Positions 50,745-58,782 of a DNA stretch of 64,000 nucleotides are shown here, in pieces. The stretch's first letter is position 1. Each line of letters starts with the position of its first letter. This stretch comes from Chloroflexota bacterium. Its GTDB lineage: Bacteria; Chloroflexota; Anaerolineae; Anaerolineales; Villigracilaceae. Below the pieces are notes generated by a model. The model ran no database searches. It had not been told where the DNA came from and saw nothing but the letters and a program-made list of their open reading frames with translations. A program made the position numbers and the translations under genes. The stretch is from contig JACRPQ010000015.1 in assembly GCA_016223135.1 (NCBI GenBank), positions 248,001 through 312,000 on the forward strand, read 5' to 3'.

Positions 50745-52037
50745 ATGAAGACAGCCATCATCGGCGCCGGGTTTGGCGGCATGGCAGCCGCGTATGATTT
50801 ACGAAAAGCGGGTCACGATGTGACCATTTTTGAATCTGCTGATTATGTCGGCGGGCTGGCAAGCGGATTCAAGGAGCCGCACTGGGACTGGTCGGTGGAA
50901 AAGTTCTACCATCACTGGTTTCAAACCGACAAGCACATGCTTGGTTTGATCGAAGAGCTGGGCTGGATGGACAAAGTCATCTTCCCTCGTCCGTTGACGG
51001 TGATGTATCACGACGGGAAGTTCTACCCCTTCGATTCGATTCTCAAGGCGCTTCTCTTTCCCGGACTGGGGTTTGGTCTGAACAAAATCCGCTTTGGTCT
51101 TGTCGGACTCTTTCTCCGCCTGACGAACGACTGGCGGTCGCTGGAGAAGGTCACGGCAGACGAGTGGATGACGAAGTGGGCTGGGAAGCAGGTCTATGAG
51201 CAGATGTGGAAGCCGCTGCTGGTCGGCAAGTTCGGTCCGTTTTATAAAGAGGTCAACATGGCGTGGATGTGGGCGCGCATCAAGGCGCGCACGACGCGGC
51301 TGGGCACATTCGATGGAGGCTTTCAGCGCTTTGCGGATATGTTCGCGGAGCGATTGCGCGGGATGGGTGTGGAGATTCGGCTGGGGGTGAGGGTCGAATC
51401 GATTCAACGGGAACAGGCTCAATGGTCGGTGCGAAGCGAGGGAAAGTCCGAAGCGTTCGATCGGGTTTTGGTCACCACGTCTCCGAATCTGATGGCGAAA
51501 CTATGTCCCGATCTGCCGGCAGATTATTTACGCGGTCTGCTTGAGTTGAAGTCCATGGGGGCGGTGGTGATGGTGCTGTCGCTCAAACATCAGTTGTCAA
51601 GGGAAGGTTATTACTGGTACAACCTGCCCAAGGAGGCGGGCTATCCGTTTTTGGCGCTGGTGGAGCATACGAATTTTGTTTCAGCGGAGCATTTCGGCGG
51701 CGACCATATTGTGTACGCGGGCGATTATTTGGAATTGGGTCACGAGTATTTTGCGTTGAGCGATGAGGATCTGCTGGAGCGTTTTCTGCCCGCGCTGAAA
51801 AAAATCAACCCCGCCTTCGAGCGGGATTGGGTGAAGAAGGTTTGGGTGAACAAAACGAATTACGCCCAACCTGTGCCGCTGGTGAATCATTCGAGAAATA
51901 TTCCCGCCGTTCAAACGCCGATTGCAGGCTTGTATTTCGCTTCGATGAGCCAGGTCTATCCGTGGGATCGCGGGACGAACTTTGCGGTGGAGATTGGGCG
52001 GCGCGCGGCAAGGTTGATGATGGGAGAGTTGGAGTAA
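50745..52037 (+). CDS. FAD-dependent oxidoreductase, protoporphyrinogen oxidase/amine oxidase-like
   Basis: A 430-aa flavoprotein. The dinucleotide-binding motif MKTAIIGAGFGGMAAAYDLR starts the protein, followed by FESADYVGGLASGF, and the C-terminal FAD motif PIAGLYFASMSQVYPWDRG. The fold belongs with protoporphyrinogen oxidase, phytoene desaturase and UDP-galactopyranose mutase relatives; proteins of this type often work in glycan or polyprenyl pathways. The substrate is unknown. The start was placed at 50745 with TTGGAG upstream. A strong terminator follows. Confidence 0.87.
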   Translation: MKTAIIGAGFGGMAAAYDLRKAGHDVTIFESADYVGGLASGFKEPHWDWSVEKFYHHWFQTDKHMLGLIEELGWMDKVIFPRPLTVMYHDGKFYPFDSILKALLFPGLGFGLNKIRFGLVGLFLRLTNDWRSLEKVTADEWMTKWAGKQVYEQMWKPLLVGKFGPFYKEVNMAWMWARIKARTTRLGTFDGGFQRFADMFAERLRGMGVEIRLGVRVESIQREQAQWSVRSEGKSEAFDRVLVTTSPNLMAKLCPDLPADYLRGLLELKSMGAVVMVLSLKHQLSREGYYWYNLPKEAGYPFLALVEHTNFVSAEHFGGDHIVYAGDYLELGHEYFALSDEDLLERFLPALKKINPAFERDWVKKVWVNKTNYAQPVPLVNHSRNIPAVQTPIAGLYFASMSQVYPWDRGTNFAVEIGRRAARLMMGELE

Positions 52038-52044
52038 ATCCAAC

Positions 52045-52090
52045 ACGTCCCGAAGGTTTTATGAATGCCCTCGGGACGTTTCTTTGTTTT
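52045..52090 (+). terminator. Intrinsic terminator after the FAD oxidoreductase
   Basis: Arms ACGTCCCGA and TCGGGACGT (52045-52053, 52071-52079) followed by TTCTTTGTTTT. It lies between convergent genes and uses the family D arm sequence. Confidence 0.8.
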
Positions 52091-52625
52091 ACCGCTTTTC
52101 AAACCACATGCGGGCGAACAGGTTTTCCTTGCGGATAATCTGGTGATACAACGCCGCGCCGATGTGCAGCGCAATGAGCAGGACGAGCAGGGTTGAAAAC
52201 AGTCCATGACCGAGGCGCGAGGGGTAGGCGAAGAAATCCGGGTAGGGAGTTTCGCCGTTGAAGACGGCGGGCAGATCCGCCTGCTGGAACATCCCCAGTC
52301 CGCTGACCGCCATGCCAATCAGCAGAACGTAGAGCAGGAAGTGCACTGCCCGCGCGGCGAAGTTGAGGAAGGCATTGCCGGCATCGGCAGGGGCGGGGCG
52401 TTTGGTGGTGAAGAGCAAAGTCAAGCGGACGATCAGCAGAACGGTGATGAATGCGCCCACGTACGCATGAATCTGCAGCATGGACGGTTTCTGCGGGTCA
52501 TCAGCCGGCACGCTGGGGAGGATAAACTTCCCCATGCCGAGCATTGCAACAACAAGCAGGAACATCAACCAGTGGACGGCAACGTGGATGGGGTGATAAC
52601 GGGCGGGAGCGGTTTCTGTGGTCAT
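52089..52625 (-). CDS. Cytochrome b561-type membrane protein
   Basis: A 178-aa four-helix di-heme b protein of the bacterial b561 group (YodB/CybB-like). Candidate heme His residues are in RYHPIHVAVHWLMFLLV, QIHAYVGAF, ARAVHFLLYVLL and LIALHIGAALYHQI. These proteins oxidise quinol or pass electrons, for example to superoxide, on the outer side. The ATG follows a full ribosome binding site (GGAGGAGAAA). It is divergent from ssb. Confidence 0.88.
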   Translation of the reverse strand: MTTETAPARYHPIHVAVHWLMFLLVVAMLGMGKFILPSVPADDPQKPSMLQIHAYVGAFITVLLIVRLTLLFTTKRPAPADAGNAFLNFAARAVHFLLYVLLIGMAVSGLGMFQQADLPAVFNGETPYPDFFAYPSRLGHGLFSTLLVLLIALHIGAALYHQIIRKENLFARMWFEKR

Positions 52626-52812
52626 TTTCTCCTCCAAATGGCAAATGGGTTTGCCGGGTTTGACGACATAGGCGGCGGCTATTCTTACGCCGCGAGCATG
52701 AAAAAACGCCGCGCTCATCTCTAGGTGAACGGAGCAGGTTGGAGTAAAATGAATTCATCATGTTTGCCCCCGCCGGAAGCGGCGGGTACCTGAATCTCAA
52801 GGAGACTATCTC

Positions 52813-53238
52813 ATGTATCACACGCTTATCATTGTTGGCAACGTGGGGAAGGACCCCGAAATGCGTTACACGCCCTCCGGGCAGGCTGTCACATCCTTTT
52901 CCGTTGCTAGTAACCGTCAATATACTGCCGGCAACGGGGAACAGGTGAAAGAAACAACCTGGTTTCGGGTGACCACGTGGGGGAAACAGGCTGAAATCTG
53001 CAACCAGTATGTCAAGAAAGGAATGAAGGTTCTGGTGGAGGGACGCTTAACCCCCGATAAAACCACCGGCGGACCGCGCGTGTGGACCAAGCAGGATGGC
53101 ACCGCCGGCGCATCCTTCGAAGTGACTGCCAACACGGTTCGCTTCTTATCCTCGCGCACCGAAAGCGGCGATGCTCCCATCCAGGGCGGCGGCTTCGAGA
53201 TGGCTGAAATGCCGCCCGAAGACGACATCCCCTTCTAA
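52813..53238 (+). CDS. ssb: Single-stranded DNA-binding protein
   Basis: OB-fold SSB, 141 aa. It starts MYHTLIIVGNVGKDPEMRYT and contains SFSVASNRQYT, TTWFRVTTWGKQAEIC, YVKKGMKVLVEGRL, and a short tail ending EMPPEDDIPF, the acidic tip that recruits repair proteins. It binds single-stranded DNA in replication and repair. GGAGACT lies before the ATG. A very strong terminator follows, so it is probably monocistronic. Confidence 0.96.
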   Translation: MYHTLIIVGNVGKDPEMRYTPSGQAVTSFSVASNRQYTAGNGEQVKETTWFRVTTWGKQAEICNQYVKKGMKVLVEGRLTPDKTTGGPRVWTKQDGTAGASFEVTANTVRFLSSRTESGDAPIQGGGFEMAEMPPEDDIPF

Positions 53239-53249
53239 GCCTGCTATGC

Positions 53250-53297
53250 ACAGGTCTAATGAAACAGGGATGTCCTGTTTGATTAGACCTGTTTTTT
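53250..53297 (+). terminator. Strong intrinsic terminator of ssb
   Basis: 19-bp arms (ACAGGTCTAATGAAACAGG and its mirror, one mismatch) with a five-base loop and a TTTTTT tail, starting 12 nt after the ssb stop. Confidence 0.92.
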
Positions 53298-53309
53298 ACG
53301 GATCGTCCC

Positions 53310-53642
53310 ATGACCACTCCATCCCCCCAACCCCCGCCGCCGGGTCCGCGCTTGGAAATTCCCGAAGGACTCAAACCGCTCTACACCAACCTGGCGCGGA
53401 TTGCCCACTCCCCCGCCGACATCGTCATAGACTTTGCCCAAATCCTGCCGGGCGATGCCAAAGCCGCTGTGCAGGCGCGCATCCTCATGTCTCCGCTCAG
53501 CGCCAAACTGCTCCTGCGCGCCCTGCAGGAAAACCTGGCGCGTTACGAAGCCGCCTTTGGTGAAATCACCGTTCCGCACGCCAGCACGTTGGCAGATAAT
53601 CTCTTCAAGGGCATTCAGCCGCCCGAACCTCCCAAAGAATAG
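53310..53642 (+). CDS. DUF3467 protein
   Basis: A 110-aa protein with a Pro-rich N-terminal tail, then LKPLYTNLARIAHSPADIVI and DFAQILPGDAKAAVQARILM, SPLSAKLLLRALQENLARYE. This is the DUF3467 layout: a short beta region followed by helices. The function of the family is not established. It is 11 bp upstream of the translin-like gene and begins a four-gene group (53310-55385). Confidence 0.8.
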   Translation: MTTPSPQPPPPGPRLEIPEGLKPLYTNLARIAHSPADIVIDFAQILPGDAKAAVQARILMSPLSAKLLLRALQENLARYEAAFGEITVPHASTLADNLFKGIQPPEPPKE

Positions 53643-53653
53643 CAAAGGTCATC

Positions 53654-54343
53654 ATGTATAAACTTGAAAAAATCGCCGAACAAATCCGTCAGAGCCTTGA
53701 GCAGCGCAACTCCATCCGCGAAGAGGCGCTCAAGCAGGCACGCCAGTTGACTCGCGCCTGTTCGCTTGCCATCCGCGCTGTGCATCGCAACGAATTCGAT
53801 GTCATGGAAGACTGCCTGGCGGAAGCGCAAACGCTTGCCGACAAACTGCGGAACGGACTGCGGGATTACCCGGACCTGTACTACGCCGGCTACTCGCAGG
53901 ATGCCCTCAAGGAATACGTCGAAGCCAACGTGACCTGCGCCCTGATCCAAAACCAGGCGCTTCAAACTCCCGAAGACCTGGGGGTGGAATACACCACCTA
54001 TCTCAACGGTCTGGCTGAAGTCGTCGGCGAATTGCGCCGCCGCATTCTCGATATTCTCCGTTCAGGGTACTCGCAAGAAGCGGAGCGCCTGCTCAGCCAC
54101 ATGGACGACATCTACTCCGTGCTGGTCACCATGGATTACCCGGATGCCATCACCAACGGTCTGCGCCGGCAAACCGATAACGTGCGCGGCATCATCGAGA
54201 AAACCCGCGGCGACGTTACCTTCAGCCTGCGCGGCGAAGACCTGACCCAAGCCATCAGCCGCCTGGAAAGGCAATTGAGCACCAACCACATTGAAGTTGA
54301 GGAAAGAAGCGGGGTAGCCTTTCACGTAAACGACGAAGAGTAA
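53654..54343 (+). CDS. Translin-family protein
   Basis: A 229-aa all-helical protein matching the translin family (COG2178 type): LEKIAEQIRQSLEQRNSIRE at the N-terminus, ALKQARQLTRACSLAIRAVH, the conserved ALKEYVEANVTCALIQNQ, and YTTYLNGLAEVVGELRRRIL. Eukaryotic translin/TRAX is a nucleic-acid-binding ring with RNase activity in TRAX; archaeal homologues are known and bacterial ones are uncommon. The C-terminal 45 residues (SFSLRGEDLTQAISRLERQL) are an extra tail. It lies between the DUF3467 and membrane-protein genes. Confidence 0.82.
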   Translation: MYKLEKIAEQIRQSLEQRNSIREEALKQARQLTRACSLAIRAVHRNEFDVMEDCLAEAQTLADKLRNGLRDYPDLYYAGYSQDALKEYVEANVTCALIQNQALQTPEDLGVEYTTYLNGLAEVVGELRRRILDILRSGYSQEAERLLSHMDDIYSVLVTMDYPDAITNGLRRQTDNVRGIIEKTRGDVTFSLRGEDLTQAISRLERQLSTNHIEVEERSGVAFHVNDEE

Positions 54344-54351
54344 GCAGGAAC

Positions 54352-54972
54352 ATGGCGCGCGGCGGCCGCAAATATCCACTCATCGTCTATCGCCATCTGC
54401 TCAACCGTTGGTGGACGCCAATGGTTGCCATTGGATTGGTGATGGTTTTGCTGGCGTATGGCGAATATGCCGACCCTGTGGGAAGAATTTTGAAGCGCTG
54501 GCAATTCCTCGCCGTCGTTGGTGTTCTGGCAATCCTGACGGGCATCTTCTTTCTGGTCATTCGGCAGATTGCCTACGTCCAACCGTTTCGAGGTCATCTC
54601 AAAGTCGTCACGCCGTTCCTGCGTTTCAACATTTCTTACAAACGCATCCTCAAAACCACCACTGTCGAGATGCGCCAACTTTTTCCGCCCCGCAGCATGT
54701 CTGGCTGGATGCGGGACATCTTCGAGCCGCTCGCCCCTCAAACCGCGCTCGTCCTCGAGCTGAAGTCGCATCCCTTGCCGCCCTGGGCGCTGCGCCTGTT
54801 CCTCTCGCGTTTTTTCTTCAAAGACAAAACGCCTCACCTGGTTTTGCTGGTAAAAGACTGGATGGGGCTAAGTACAGAGATTGACAGTTTTCGCACGGCA
54901 GATGGCGCCCTGCCCAAGCCCGAGGAGGGACGCAGGCGGGACACCCTGCTTTCGAGATTGCCCAAAAAATGA
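54352..54972 (+). CDS. Membrane protein of unknown function
   Basis: A 206-aa protein with a basic N-terminus, two membrane helices (about residues 23-40 and 51-71), and a cytosolic beta-type region of about 130 residues (VQPFRGHLKVVTPFLRFNIS...HLVLLVKDWMGLSTEIDSF) that could be a PH-like fold. No motif was recognised. It starts eight bases after the translin gene and overlaps the next gene by four bases. Confidence 0.75.
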   Translation: MARGGRKYPLIVYRHLLNRWWTPMVAIGLVMVLLAYGEYADPVGRILKRWQFLAVVGVLAILTGIFFLVIRQIAYVQPFRGHLKVVTPFLRFNISYKRILKTTTVEMRQLFPPRSMSGWMRDIFEPLAPQTALVLELKSHPLPPWALRLFLSRFFFKDKTPHLVLLVKDWMGLSTEIDSFRTADGALPKPEEGRRRDTLLSRLPKK

Positions 54973-55385
54973 ACATCTATTTTGCCTGTTCCATTACCGG
55001 CGGACGCGAATTCGAAGCGGTTTATCAAGTGATGGTCCATGCGCTGGTGAAGGCAGGACATGAGGTGCCGACGGCTCATTTGGTTGAGGCAGATGTGGGG
55101 ATGCGTGAAGCGGCGTTGAGTCCGCAGGAAGTGTATGCGCGCGATACGGCATGGATCCGCGCCTGCGATGCGTTGATTGCAGAGGTCAGCGTCCCATCGC
55201 ACGGCGTTGGCTATGAAATAGGGTTCGCACTTGGGATGGGGAAGCCCGTGCTGGCTGTATATCAGGAGGGACGCCGGCTCTCGAAGATGATCAGCGGCAA
55301 CCCCGCTTCTTCCCTGACCGTGAAAACGTATCACACACCCGAGGAGGCGATTCAAGTCATCGAACGCTTTCTCTCCTCTCTATGA
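54969..55385 (+). CDS. DNPH1/RCL-like 2'-deoxynucleoside 5'-phosphate N-hydrolase
   Basis: A 138-aa protein of the nucleoside 2-deoxyribosyltransferase superfamily. It starts MNIYFACSITGGREFEAVY and carries ALIAEVSVPSHGVGYEIGFA, where the catalytic Glu of deoxyribosyltransferase relatives lies, and GKPVLAVYQ. The SxGVGYE pattern resembles DNPH1 (RCL), which cleaves the N-glycosidic bond of deoxynucleotides. It is last in the DUF3467-translin group, joined by an ATGA overlap, suggesting nucleotide or nucleic-acid turnover for the group. Confidence 0.83.
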   Translation: MNIYFACSITGGREFEAVYQVMVHALVKAGHEVPTAHLVEADVGMREAALSPQEVYARDTAWIRACDALIAEVSVPSHGVGYEIGFALGMGKPVLAVYQEGRRLSKMISGNPASSLTVKTYHTPEEAIQVIERFLSSL

Positions 55386-55540
55386 TATAAACGCCGTCTC
55401 AGGGTGGGAATCCTGCCTAATGTCACCGGCGATTGGTTATTTTTTGCATGGCAAAATAAAAAACAGGTGGGGTATGATGGAAATGGAGACAACACAAAGA
55501 CACCTCCAAATGCTCCTCATTGTCTCCTCCTTTGGCGAAA

Positions 55541-55580
55541 GCCGCCGCCGGGCAAATCACCCGGCGGCGGCATTGCTTTT
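55541..55580 (+). terminator. GC-rich hairpin after the translin group
   Basis: Perfect 12-bp arms GCCGCCGCCGGG and CCCGGCGGCGGC with a 7-nt loop, followed by ATTGCTTTT. It lies 155 nt after the last stop codon of the group. Confidence 0.75.
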
Positions 55581-55627
55581 GGTGGGATAAAGAAGGCTGT
55601 TAGCAGAATGCCAGTGTCTTGCAATGA

Positions 55628-55873
55628 CTAGCCACCCGACACTTTTGCTTTAGGACGCAGATGAACGCTGACTTACGCTGATTTAAGTTCTTGACTTACG
55701 CAAAACCTGAATTTAATCCACCAAGCTTGACTGGCCTGCGCTAATTCGTTCAAAATTCACGAAGATTGGCGTAGATTAGCGGACAAGAAAGCCATTTTGC
55801 GTAAGTCCAGAAGTTTTTTATCTGCGTTTATCTGCGTTTTTCAGCGCCCCGTTTGAAACTGTCAGGTCGCTAG
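55628..55873 (+). mobile_element. Family A element with nested E element and 8-bp target duplication
   Basis: Ends CTAGCCACCCGACA and TGTCAGGTCGCTAG. TGCAATGA is repeated exactly on both sides (55620-55627 and 55874-55881). The core is interrupted by a family E element at 55690-55810; without it the element would be about 120 bp, like the copy at 14540. Confidence 0.88.
55690..55810 (+). mobile_element. Family E element, copy 1, with 5-bp target duplication
   Basis: 121 bp from CTTGACTTACGCAAAA to TTTTGCGTAAGTCCAG, 16-bp inverted ends with one mismatch. AAGTT flanks both sides (55685-55689 and 55811-55815); this target occurs once in the uninterrupted family A copy. Non-coding. Confidence 0.85.
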
Positions 55874-55901
55874 TGCAATGACATCGAGATTTATTGCGGA
55901 T

Positions 55902-56007
55902 TTCTTTACCGTACATAGAAACCCTAAAGGTCTGCTTTCCCTTCGTGAATTTGAGAATTTCCAAAAAGACCTTTAGGGTTTTTCACGAAAGAAATGTACG
56001 GTAGAGA
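55902..56007 (+). mobile_element. Family C element, copy 3
   Basis: 106 bp, TTCTTTACCGTACA to TGTACGGTAGAGA, nearly identical to copies 1 and 2. No target duplication is visible here. Its right end is 17 bp from the stop codon of the histidine kinase gene. Confidence 0.8.
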
Positions 56008-56024
56008 GTTACGGGTACTGCCTT

Positions 56025-57497
56025 TTATTTTTTTCCAACGGGGATGGTGGGACTTTGGATTGGCAGGACGATGAAAAAAGTGCTCCCCTGTCCCACATTG
56101 GATTCGACCCAAATGCGCCCCTGGTGAGCGTCCACAATACTTTTGACGATTGCCAGCCCCAAGCCTGTGCCTTCCTGGTCGTTGATGTTCCGCCCGCGGT
56201 AGAACTTGTCGAAGATGTGCGCCTGGTCTTGAATGGGAATGCCGGGACCGTTATCCGAAACCTGGATGATGACCTGATCGCCTTCGGGGCGGATGGAAAT
56301 TTTGACCTCGCCCTCACGATTCGAATATTTGATGGCGTTCCCGACCACATTATCGAGCACTTGGCGCAGGCGGACCGGGTTTGCCCGCAAGGGAGGCAGA
56401 GGGGAGGCAATTTCGGTTTGTACTTTGATTTGTTTGGCTTTGATTTGTCCCTGGAGCATGTCGAGGGTGTAGCGCAGAAGACCGTCCAACTGCACCCATT
56501 CCCGACGGGTGTCGAGCCCGGCTTCGATGCTGCCGATGTCCAGCAGATCGTTGATCAGGGCGGTGATATGCTGGACGCTTTCCTGAATGCGTTTGAGAAA
56601 ATCTTTCTGGCTTTCATTGAGGGGACCTGCGCGGGCAATCAATTCGGTGTATCCGATGACAGAGGTCAGGGGCGAACGCAGGTCGTGGGAAACGGTATGC
56701 ACCATTTCGTTGCGGACGCGGTCCACTTCCTTCAGGTAGGTAATATCCTGCATGGTAATGACGTAACCGATTTCGGGGATGGCAGTATATTGTGCGCTTG
56801 CCACCCTGCCATCGGGGAAATTGACTTCATGATATTGCAGCGGGTCATCGCTGTGATTGCTGGTAATCAGGGCGCGCAAGTCGGGATGTTGAATGACATC
56901 CAGCACGGGCTTTCCGATAACCGCCTGCCCGTCCAGCCCAAAAGATGCGCACATGGCGGGGTTGACCAGCAAAATCACGTTGTCTTCATCCAAAATCATC
57001 ACGTTGTCGTGAATGCTGTTGATGACGGTTTCCAGGCGGGAGCGCTCCGCCTCCGAAATTTGGGCGCGTTTTTTGAGAGAAGAGGTGGTCCGTTTCACCT
57101 CGCGGCGCAGCCAGTCGCCGACGCGGTGGGCGTGTTTGAGCGCTCCCTCCACGATGCCCACGATGTCGTCCGTGCGCAGGGGCGGGGCAAGGTAACCATT
57201 AATTCCTAATTTGAAGACCCGTTTGGCGAATTCTGGCGTTGCTTTTTCGGTATAGACGAGGAAAGGCAGGGTTGGAAAACGTTCAAGCAGTTCTGCGATA
57301 ATCTCCAGCCCGTCGTGCCCGTCGAAACGTTCACCCACCATCAAAAGAGCCGGCATGGTTTCCTGCAGCAGACGGCTCAACGCCTTTGTATCCGCCGCAA
57401 TTGCCGTCTCATAATTGACGGCTTGCAAAGCACGATCCATTAACTTTAATGTGTGCGAACCGTCAAGCGCCAGCAGGATAAGGTCTTTTTTGGGCAT
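56025..57497 (-). CDS. Histidine kinase with degenerate receiver and PAS domain
   Basis: A 490-aa soluble sensor kinase. Residues 1-120 have a receiver fold but lack key residues: Gly55 stands where the phosphoacceptor Asp should be (ALLMVGERFDG), and the conserved Lys is replaced (GYLAPP). A PAS domain (about 155-255) is followed by HisKA with His271 in TVSHDLRSPLTSV, and the HATPase region with DNVVGNAIKYSN, VSDNGPGI and GTGLGLAI. The pseudo-receiver may act as a docking domain. The response regulator/GAF gene lies 17 bp upstream and could be its partner. Confidence 0.9.
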   Translation of the reverse strand: MPKKDLILLALDGSHTLKLMDRALQAVNYETAIAADTKALSRLLQETMPALLMVGERFDGHDGLEIIAELLERFPTLPFLVYTEKATPEFAKRVFKLGINGYLAPPLRTDDIVGIVEGALKHAHRVGDWLRREVKRTTSSLKKRAQISEAERSRLETVINSIHDNVMILDEDNVILLVNPAMCASFGLDGQAVIGKPVLDVIQHPDLRALITSNHSDDPLQYHEVNFPDGRVASAQYTAIPEIGYVITMQDITYLKEVDRVRNEMVHTVSHDLRSPLTSVIGYTELIARAGPLNESQKDFLKRIQESVQHITALINDLLDIGSIEAGLDTRREWVQLDGLLRYTLDMLQGQIKAKQIKVQTEIASPLPPLRANPVRLRQVLDNVVGNAIKYSNREGEVKISIRPEGDQVIIQVSDNGPGIPIQDQAHIFDKFYRGRNINDQEGTGLGLAIVKSIVDAHQGRIWVESNVGQGSTFFIVLPIQSPTIPVGKK

Positions 57498-57514
57498 GGA
57501 TTTCCGCGAAGATT

Positions 57515-58687
57515 TTACTTTGTTTTCTGTGACATGGGTACGGCGGGCATGGTCTTTTCTGCCGCAGCAGATAACCGCTGCAGGGCGGCGCGGGCGGTTT
57601 GCAATGCCTGCCGCTGATCGTTGGTCAGTGCGCCGGGCATCTCCGTCAACAACAAATCCACCGATTGAATTGCTGCACGCACTTCATCCATCACCACGCG
57701 GCGGGTGTTTTCCAGGGTGAGGTACTGTCGTTTTTGGGCTTCACGGGCAGACTGAACCGCCTCATTCAAGGCGCGGAACAGGCGGGCATTGACGAGCGAA
57801 ATGGATGCGTAATCGGCAACCGCCTCCAGCAGAGTTTGTTCGGATGCGGTGAACGGTTTCACCTCCCGCCGCACGACGACCAACATGCCGATGACCTCCA
57901 ACTGCACCTTGATCGGCACCACGCAGACCGATTTCCCCAAACTGGAAATTCGAAACTTGGAGAGCGGGTCGCCTTCCATTGCCAGCGTCTCGCCGGAAAG
58001 CGCCACCAGTGCGCTGATGCCGTCATCCAGCGGCATATTCATGTACTTTGCCCAGGCTGGCGGCAAACCGTGCTGGGCAGAAAGCAGAAACGTCTTGCCT
58101 TCCCGTTCGCGGATGAGCAGCCAGGCGATATCCGCGCCGGTGACCTGCGCCGCCCCGTCCACAATTTTTTGAAACAGAATGCGCTGATCGGTAATGGATG
58201 TGACCGCCTTGCCTAGCCCGATGATGGCAGTCAACTCGCGCACTTTGCGCTGTAACTGTTCGTTCATCTCGGCGACCTGGCGGTCGAGCCGCTGGTTTTC
58301 GCGTTCGCTCCGCACGCGGGCGAGCACGCGCTCCACTGCCGAAAGCACTTCAGCGTCGCGGGCGGGCCACAGGATGTAATCCGCCGCTCCCAGCCGGAAC
58401 GCCTGAATAATGTCCTGCTCCTGTCCTTTGTTGGCGATTACCAGCAGCGGCGTATCCACGCCCTGCGACGCCAGCGCCACCAGCAAGTCTTTGGTGCTTA
58501 AGCCGGGCAAGTTCAGGTCGGCAATGATCAAATCGGGGGGAGAGTGGAGCGCCTTCTTGATGGCGGAGGACGCGTCGGTAACAACCTCCACCTGATAGCC
58601 CACGAAATTGAGCGTCTGGCGGGCAATGAGGTCGCTGATCTTTGGGTCGTCTTCGACGAGAAGGATGCGATCCCCGGTGTTTGGCAT
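57515..58687 (-). CDS. Response regulator with GAF domain
   Basis: A 390-aa protein. The receiver (residues 6-125) has the acidic pair in LLVEDDPKISDL and phosphoacceptor Asp57 in LIIADLNLPG, but the usual KP is WP (YILWPARD). A coiled coil (RSERENQRLDRQVAEMNEQL) leads to a GAF domain (about 165-310), and the last 75 residues are helical. No DNA-binding or kinase domain. The 17-bp spacing to the downstream histidine kinase gene suggests one signalling unit, with this gene first. Confidence 0.87.
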   Translation of the reverse strand: MPNTGDRILLVEDDPKISDLIARQTLNFVGYQVEVVTDASSAIKKALHSPPDLIIADLNLPGLSTKDLLVALASQGVDTPLLVIANKGQEQDIIQAFRLGAADYILWPARDAEVLSAVERVLARVRSERENQRLDRQVAEMNEQLQRKVRELTAIIGLGKAVTSITDQRILFQKIVDGAAQVTGADIAWLLIREREGKTFLLSAQHGLPPAWAKYMNMPLDDGISALVALSGETLAMEGDPLSKFRISSLGKSVCVVPIKVQLEVIGMLVVVRREVKPFTASEQTLLEAVADYASISLVNARLFRALNEAVQSAREAQKRQYLTLENTRRVVMDEVRAAIQSVDLLLTEMPGALTNDQRQALQTARAALQRLSAAAEKTMPAVPMSQKTK

Positions 58688-58782
58688 GATGTCTCTCAAT
58701 CTGAAAGTACGCTATAGCCATTGTAACACCCTTGCCGCAAATCGTGAGCGGAGGGGTGTTGCAACAGTCTTTCAAAAGAAAC

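Larger units (their letters stand above)
55386..56024. other. Intergenic mosaic of 639 bp
   Basis: No gene. It contains a GC-rich terminator, an intact family A element with an intact family E element inside it, and a family C element. Its end touches the stop of the convergent histidine kinase gene. Confidence 0.8.

Noticed and set aside
55404-55631. 75-aa frame after the DNPH1-like gene
   Set aside because: It spans the GC-rich terminator and ends in repeat family A; no coding character.
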